Assembly: GCF_000328475.2 (NCBI RefSeq)
Contig: NC_026482.1
Coordinates: 930,001-994,000, forward strand
Direction: 5' to 3'
DNA: 64,000 bases
Source of the DNA: Mycosarcoma maydis
Taxonomy: Eukaryota; Basidiomycota; Ustilaginomycetes; Ustilaginales
Made by a program: the position numbers and the translations under genes
Part shown: positions 60,917 through 64,000 of the stretch, one piece after another
Layout of the letters: every line of letters starts with the position of its first letter
Numbering within the stretch: position 1 is the stretch's first letter
The notes under the pieces: generated by a model
Seen by the model: the letters and a program-made list of their open reading frames with translations, nothing else
What the model was told of the DNA's origin: nothing
Databases searched by the model: none

Positions 60917-63852
60917 AATTCTGTTTTGACCCTTTTACCCCTGCACCACTTGTATAACACGATACCACAGTCTCAGCACTTCGAGCCATAGATAGATCTC
61001 ATCAGCATCTCTTTCTCGTCTTCCCGTTGCACTCGTACTTTGTTCTCTCGTCGACACTTTTGTCCTTTTTTTTGTATTTCTCGCATCACTCAGCACACAG
61101 TCGTTCATCCGCGATTCTCGCATTCTAACACGATTGCTCGGAAGCTTGAGCGTGAACTTTGTCTGGTTTAAAAAAAGTGGATTCAAGGTGGCAGGGAAGT
61201 CAGAAGGATGAGAATGAGATTCACTTTTTCTGGGTGCCGTTGCGCGGCGCAGAAAATCTGCTCCCGTTTCAAGGCTGGCAGGAGCTGAGTTTGTGCCTCA
61301 AATTAGCCAGTGGGTGGCATGGCAGAGAAGCCCTCGAAGGCTTACAGATGAAACAGACAGGTGGCTAGACACTTGTTGGGGCAGGATTTGCTGGCTTCAA
61401 CTGAAGCGACAGACGGAGCTGCCGCTGGGCGGTGGCGAAAGGCTGTGAGCTGGTAACCAGCCTGAGTACGGGGTCTGCAACGACAAGGTTGGATTTACAG
61501 TATGTGAGGTGTTCCGACAGTCACGAGTCACATGAGTTGTTCCGACAAGGTTTAATTCCAAAAGGTAGGGGGTGTCGAACTCACACTCACGACTATGATT
61601 GTAATAAGCCACAAATTTGCGAGTGTGCAATTTAGTAGTTGATTGAGATTTGGATTCATCATTGTGATTGAGTAGAGGATTGACACCTCTCGGTGGCCGT
61701 GCTGTCATGGGGCTTTCAGGAGGTGAGATCCATTTGGCACGGGACGCTATGAATTCGGAACGGGGGTGCAATTTAGACCCTGAATCGGATTCCGACTGGT
61801 GCAGCGCGCTGTGCACTTTCGATGCATCCCGACCGGTCCAGACTTGTAAGCTATTAATAATTAAGCCGAGTTGAACGGCACAGCCAGAGAGGTGAATGTG
61901 TGCACGTTGTGCAGAAAGTCCGTCTGCATGTGCCGATTTATGAGCCTTGACTCTTTGTAGTCTGCAGAGCTATGGTGGGGAAACGCAATATCGCCGACCT
62001 GTTGAAACCTCTGCCAGCTTTCCACCGTCGGGGCTGAGCCAACAGAACCTGTACGCACAGCACCGTAGGGCTCGAAAATGCGTTGCTACTTGGCTTCCGA
62101 TTCACTTTGTGCCACCGCCATCACAACACACTCGTGCAGTTCGTGACAAATCGAGACCGACTCTGACGGGTTCCGTGACACGGGATGCTGACCTGCTCCA
62201 TTGTCGTTATGCTCGAAAGCGAAGCGAGATATGGCAGGCAAAACCAATCATTATCCTAAGTTTTTGTGATTTCGACAGCCACCTTCTCACGAGCAATCAC
62301 CGTGGTTGCGCTCAACTTCTCTCGTCTGGTATCGACGACGTCAAGTCCTTTGTTGCTCGAACTGTTTCTGTTCAATTTTCAACTGCAGACTGTGAAGGTT
62401 AGATGATTACGTTGTCCTTCACCTTCGTCGGCGCTGCGATGGTTGTGAGCTTTTGGTCCGCTCGCGTCTTGCTCGAATTGGTCAAAAGTAACCTGCTTCT
62501 CAAAGTGGCGCCTGCTTGCGACCCAAACAAGTGCTGCATGTTTGTGGAGCAAAGAGCCATCAAGAATCGGTCGAGGTGCATCGCTTAAGCGCCTGCTTTT
62601 TGTCACACCTGTTTGTGACGAGTCCTAACCCATTCGCCTCATCTCGACGCTATCGTTTTGCCGAGCGAGCCAAACAAGATTCAACTTAACTTAGCCTGAT
62701 TATTCGAGATTTCGAGACTACAGAGGCGACGCTTCTGGGGTTCGAAGAGAGTGATACTGCTGGTACAGTCGTGAGTAACAAACAGGCAGAGCTCGGCTAA
62801 AGTATTCGACTCAAGAGGACACAGGCGGTCGCGTGACAGATTTCTTGTCTTTCGAAAAACTTACAGTATTTTGACCTTGCAACCGCCGATCCATTTGGAG
62901 TTCGGGGTCACATGATGTGGGAACCAAGCTCTGAAACACGGTGCAACCACCGAGGCGCGCGCGTTGGCCTCCCCATTTACTCACTCGCGCCAAGTCTCGC
63001 CTAAACATCATGTGAACTTTGTAGTAGAGTTGGAGAGCGGTCAACTCAAGCGATTGCAACACCCTGGGCGGTGGGTTGACGTCGCTGGTCGACAGGAAAA
63101 TAGTTCCCTCTAAACCCTGAACTGAATTCGAGAGCCTCGCGATCGGTGTAAGATCCAAGCGTAAAGGTTTGACAGCAAGGCTTCTGAAAATCTAGTGGCG
63201 CACACATGCTCGGTTAGCTAATTTCACTGGTGGCACTTGGTGTTCCCTTGATCCACATTTTGTGTTCTCGCGCTTTCGATGAGCAAAAGGCGCATGAACT
63301 AAGTTATGACAAAGACAGAGCCACGCGCGATCTCAATGTGCATCCTATACAAATTACCGACAGAATACAGACAGCCACGACGAAAAGGTGGCATCGCCAA
63401 CAACAACCTTCTATCTCAGCCCCGTTCTCTCCCAGGGAAGCAGATATTGCATCCCTGGCAGCTTGATAGATATTCGCTCACTCCAAATACTGTAGTGCAA
63501 CGATACAGCCACCACGTTGCCACACGCGATCGTTGCACTTAAGCAACGTCTTTGTTGAAAGGTTCGCGCAAATCAATTTCAGTTTCCTGGGTCGCCGCGC
63601 TTGGCTCTCCGCGTGGGAAAAGCTCTTCATTGTGTAATACCATCCATGCCCGTCGTGAGCGTGGAAAAACTAACAGGCTGTAGGCCACGTCGTGCGTAAT
63701 CAGACAACCACATGCACAACTCGATGCTGTGGTAGAATTGCACAATTTGCTCCTCTTCCCAGGACCGATCCCTTTTGCACTTCCGGACAAATGGCAGCCA
63801 CGGCCAATCGGAGCGCTACGGGATGCCCTATACTTTACAGTGCCGACGTAAC
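60917..63852. other. Gene-poor region, no gene recognised
   Basis: 2.9 kb downstream of the kinase. Open frames here are small and mostly lack ATG. The most protein-like are 61947-62402 (+, 151 codons, ending VKSFVARTVSVQFSTADCEG), 62403-62588 (+, ATG start, hydrophobic MITLSFTFVGAAMVV) and 63539-63790 (-, RRAWMVLHNEELFPRGEPS). None matches a family I know. They may be relics or parts of unrecognised multi-exon genes. Confidence 0.3.
62403..62588 (+). CDS. Doubtful small ORF with hydrophobic N-terminus
   Basis: A 61-codon ATG frame starting with about 24 hydrophobic residues (MITLSFTFVGAAMVVSFWSA) and carrying three Cys near its end (ACDPNKCC). It could encode a small secreted or membrane protein, but it is short and has no family match; its 5' end abuts the stop of another open frame. 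Confidence 0.15.
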   Translation: MITLSFTFVGAAMVVSFWSARVLLELVKSNLLLKVAPACDPNKCCMFVEQRAIKNRSRCIA

Positions 63853-64000
63853 TTAAGTGGGATCATTCCAAGGATCGTCGTCTTCGAAATCCTCTGTTGC
63901 CGAGGTGACGGCTTCTGGCGCATCGATCGCAATGCGAGTCGATCCTTCCTGTCGCAATTCCGACGATATCGATTCCACAAAGGTGGATCGGTTGTTTGAG
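63853..64000 (-). CDS. C-terminal end of a gene running off the window
   Basis: The last 148 nt on the minus strand are open and end in TAA at 63855-63853. The 48 visible residues include FVESISSELRQEGSTRIAID and finish TEDFEDDDPWNDPT. The acidic, tryptophan-containing tail right at the stop is typical of a genuine protein C-terminus, and codon use is like the called genes. Family unknown; only the end is in the window. Confidence 0.5.
   Translation of the reverse strand, partial: SNNRSTFVESISSELRQEGSTRIAIDAPEAVTSATEDFEDDDPWNDPT

Noticed and set aside
1..64000. CRISPR arrays, bacterial operons, prophage or intact transposons
   Set aside because: No regularly spaced repeats, transposase or reverse transcriptase motifs or terminal repeats were found; the window is ordinary fungal nuclear DNA.

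Overview
The window is nuclear DNA of a basidiomycete fungus. Most genes are intronless, introns are few and short (82-227 nt, one of 884 nt) with GTAAGT/GTACGT/GTGAGT donors, ribosomal and LSM genes carry tiny first exons, and long disordered low-complexity inserts are common. The whole gene set (HOG1, GCD11, SYP1, MCM10, VPS35, CTP1 and others) fits a smut fungus of the Ustilaginales (Ustilago/Sporisorium type). That placement is an inference from gene style and protein resemblance, not from a search.

From 0.9 to 50.7 kb the window is dense with housekeeping genes: SFT2 (-), CCT6 (+), an APS/PAPS-type mitochondrial carrier (-), RPL21 (-, microexon), RPS9 (+), a probable REX1-B domain protein (-), LSM7 (+), a secreted GH35 beta-galactosidase (-), HOG1 MAP kinase (-, 3 exons), SYP1/FCHo F-BAR-muHD adaptor (+), eIF2 gamma (-), ATP14 (-, 4 exons), INH1/IF1 (+, 3 exons), a Upf1-like SF1 helicase (-), a phosphatidylserine decarboxylase (-, 2 exons), an NHP6-type HMG-box protein (+), the CTP1 citrate carrier (-), SRP9/21 (+), a MARCH5-like RING-CH membrane E3 (-), ALKBH6-like dioxygenase (+), a luciferase-domain protein (-), MCM10 (+) and VPS35 (-, 2 exons). 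Neighbours are mostly convergent or divergent. One pairing is functionally suggestive: ATP14, a subunit of the F1Fo ATP synthase, and INH1, the inhibitor of the same enzyme, diverge from one shared ~630-nt intergenic region.

From 50.7 to 58.7 kb there is no intact gene I can recognise. Instead, 51.7-55.4 kb holds a series of protein-like stretches broken by stops and frame changes. The best (51742-52603) can be followed across about 290 codons, and another begins with a clear signal peptide. I read this as a block of decayed genes, some probably for secreted proteins. A Ran1/Sks1/Vhs1-type protein kinase (58.7-60.9 kb) follows, then another sparse stretch, and the last 148 nt carry the C-terminal end of a minus-strand gene that enters from outside the window.

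Across the window the intergenic DNA is sprinkled with a 7-nt motif (ATTCGTG / CACGAAT), singly, in short tandem runs and as inverted pairs. I found no copy inside the called coding regions. Several exon structures were worked out by hand from donor/acceptor sites plus family conservation; coordinates of joins are given in each entry. Where an open frame had no ATG at its far 5' end I used the first in-frame ATG that fits the family.
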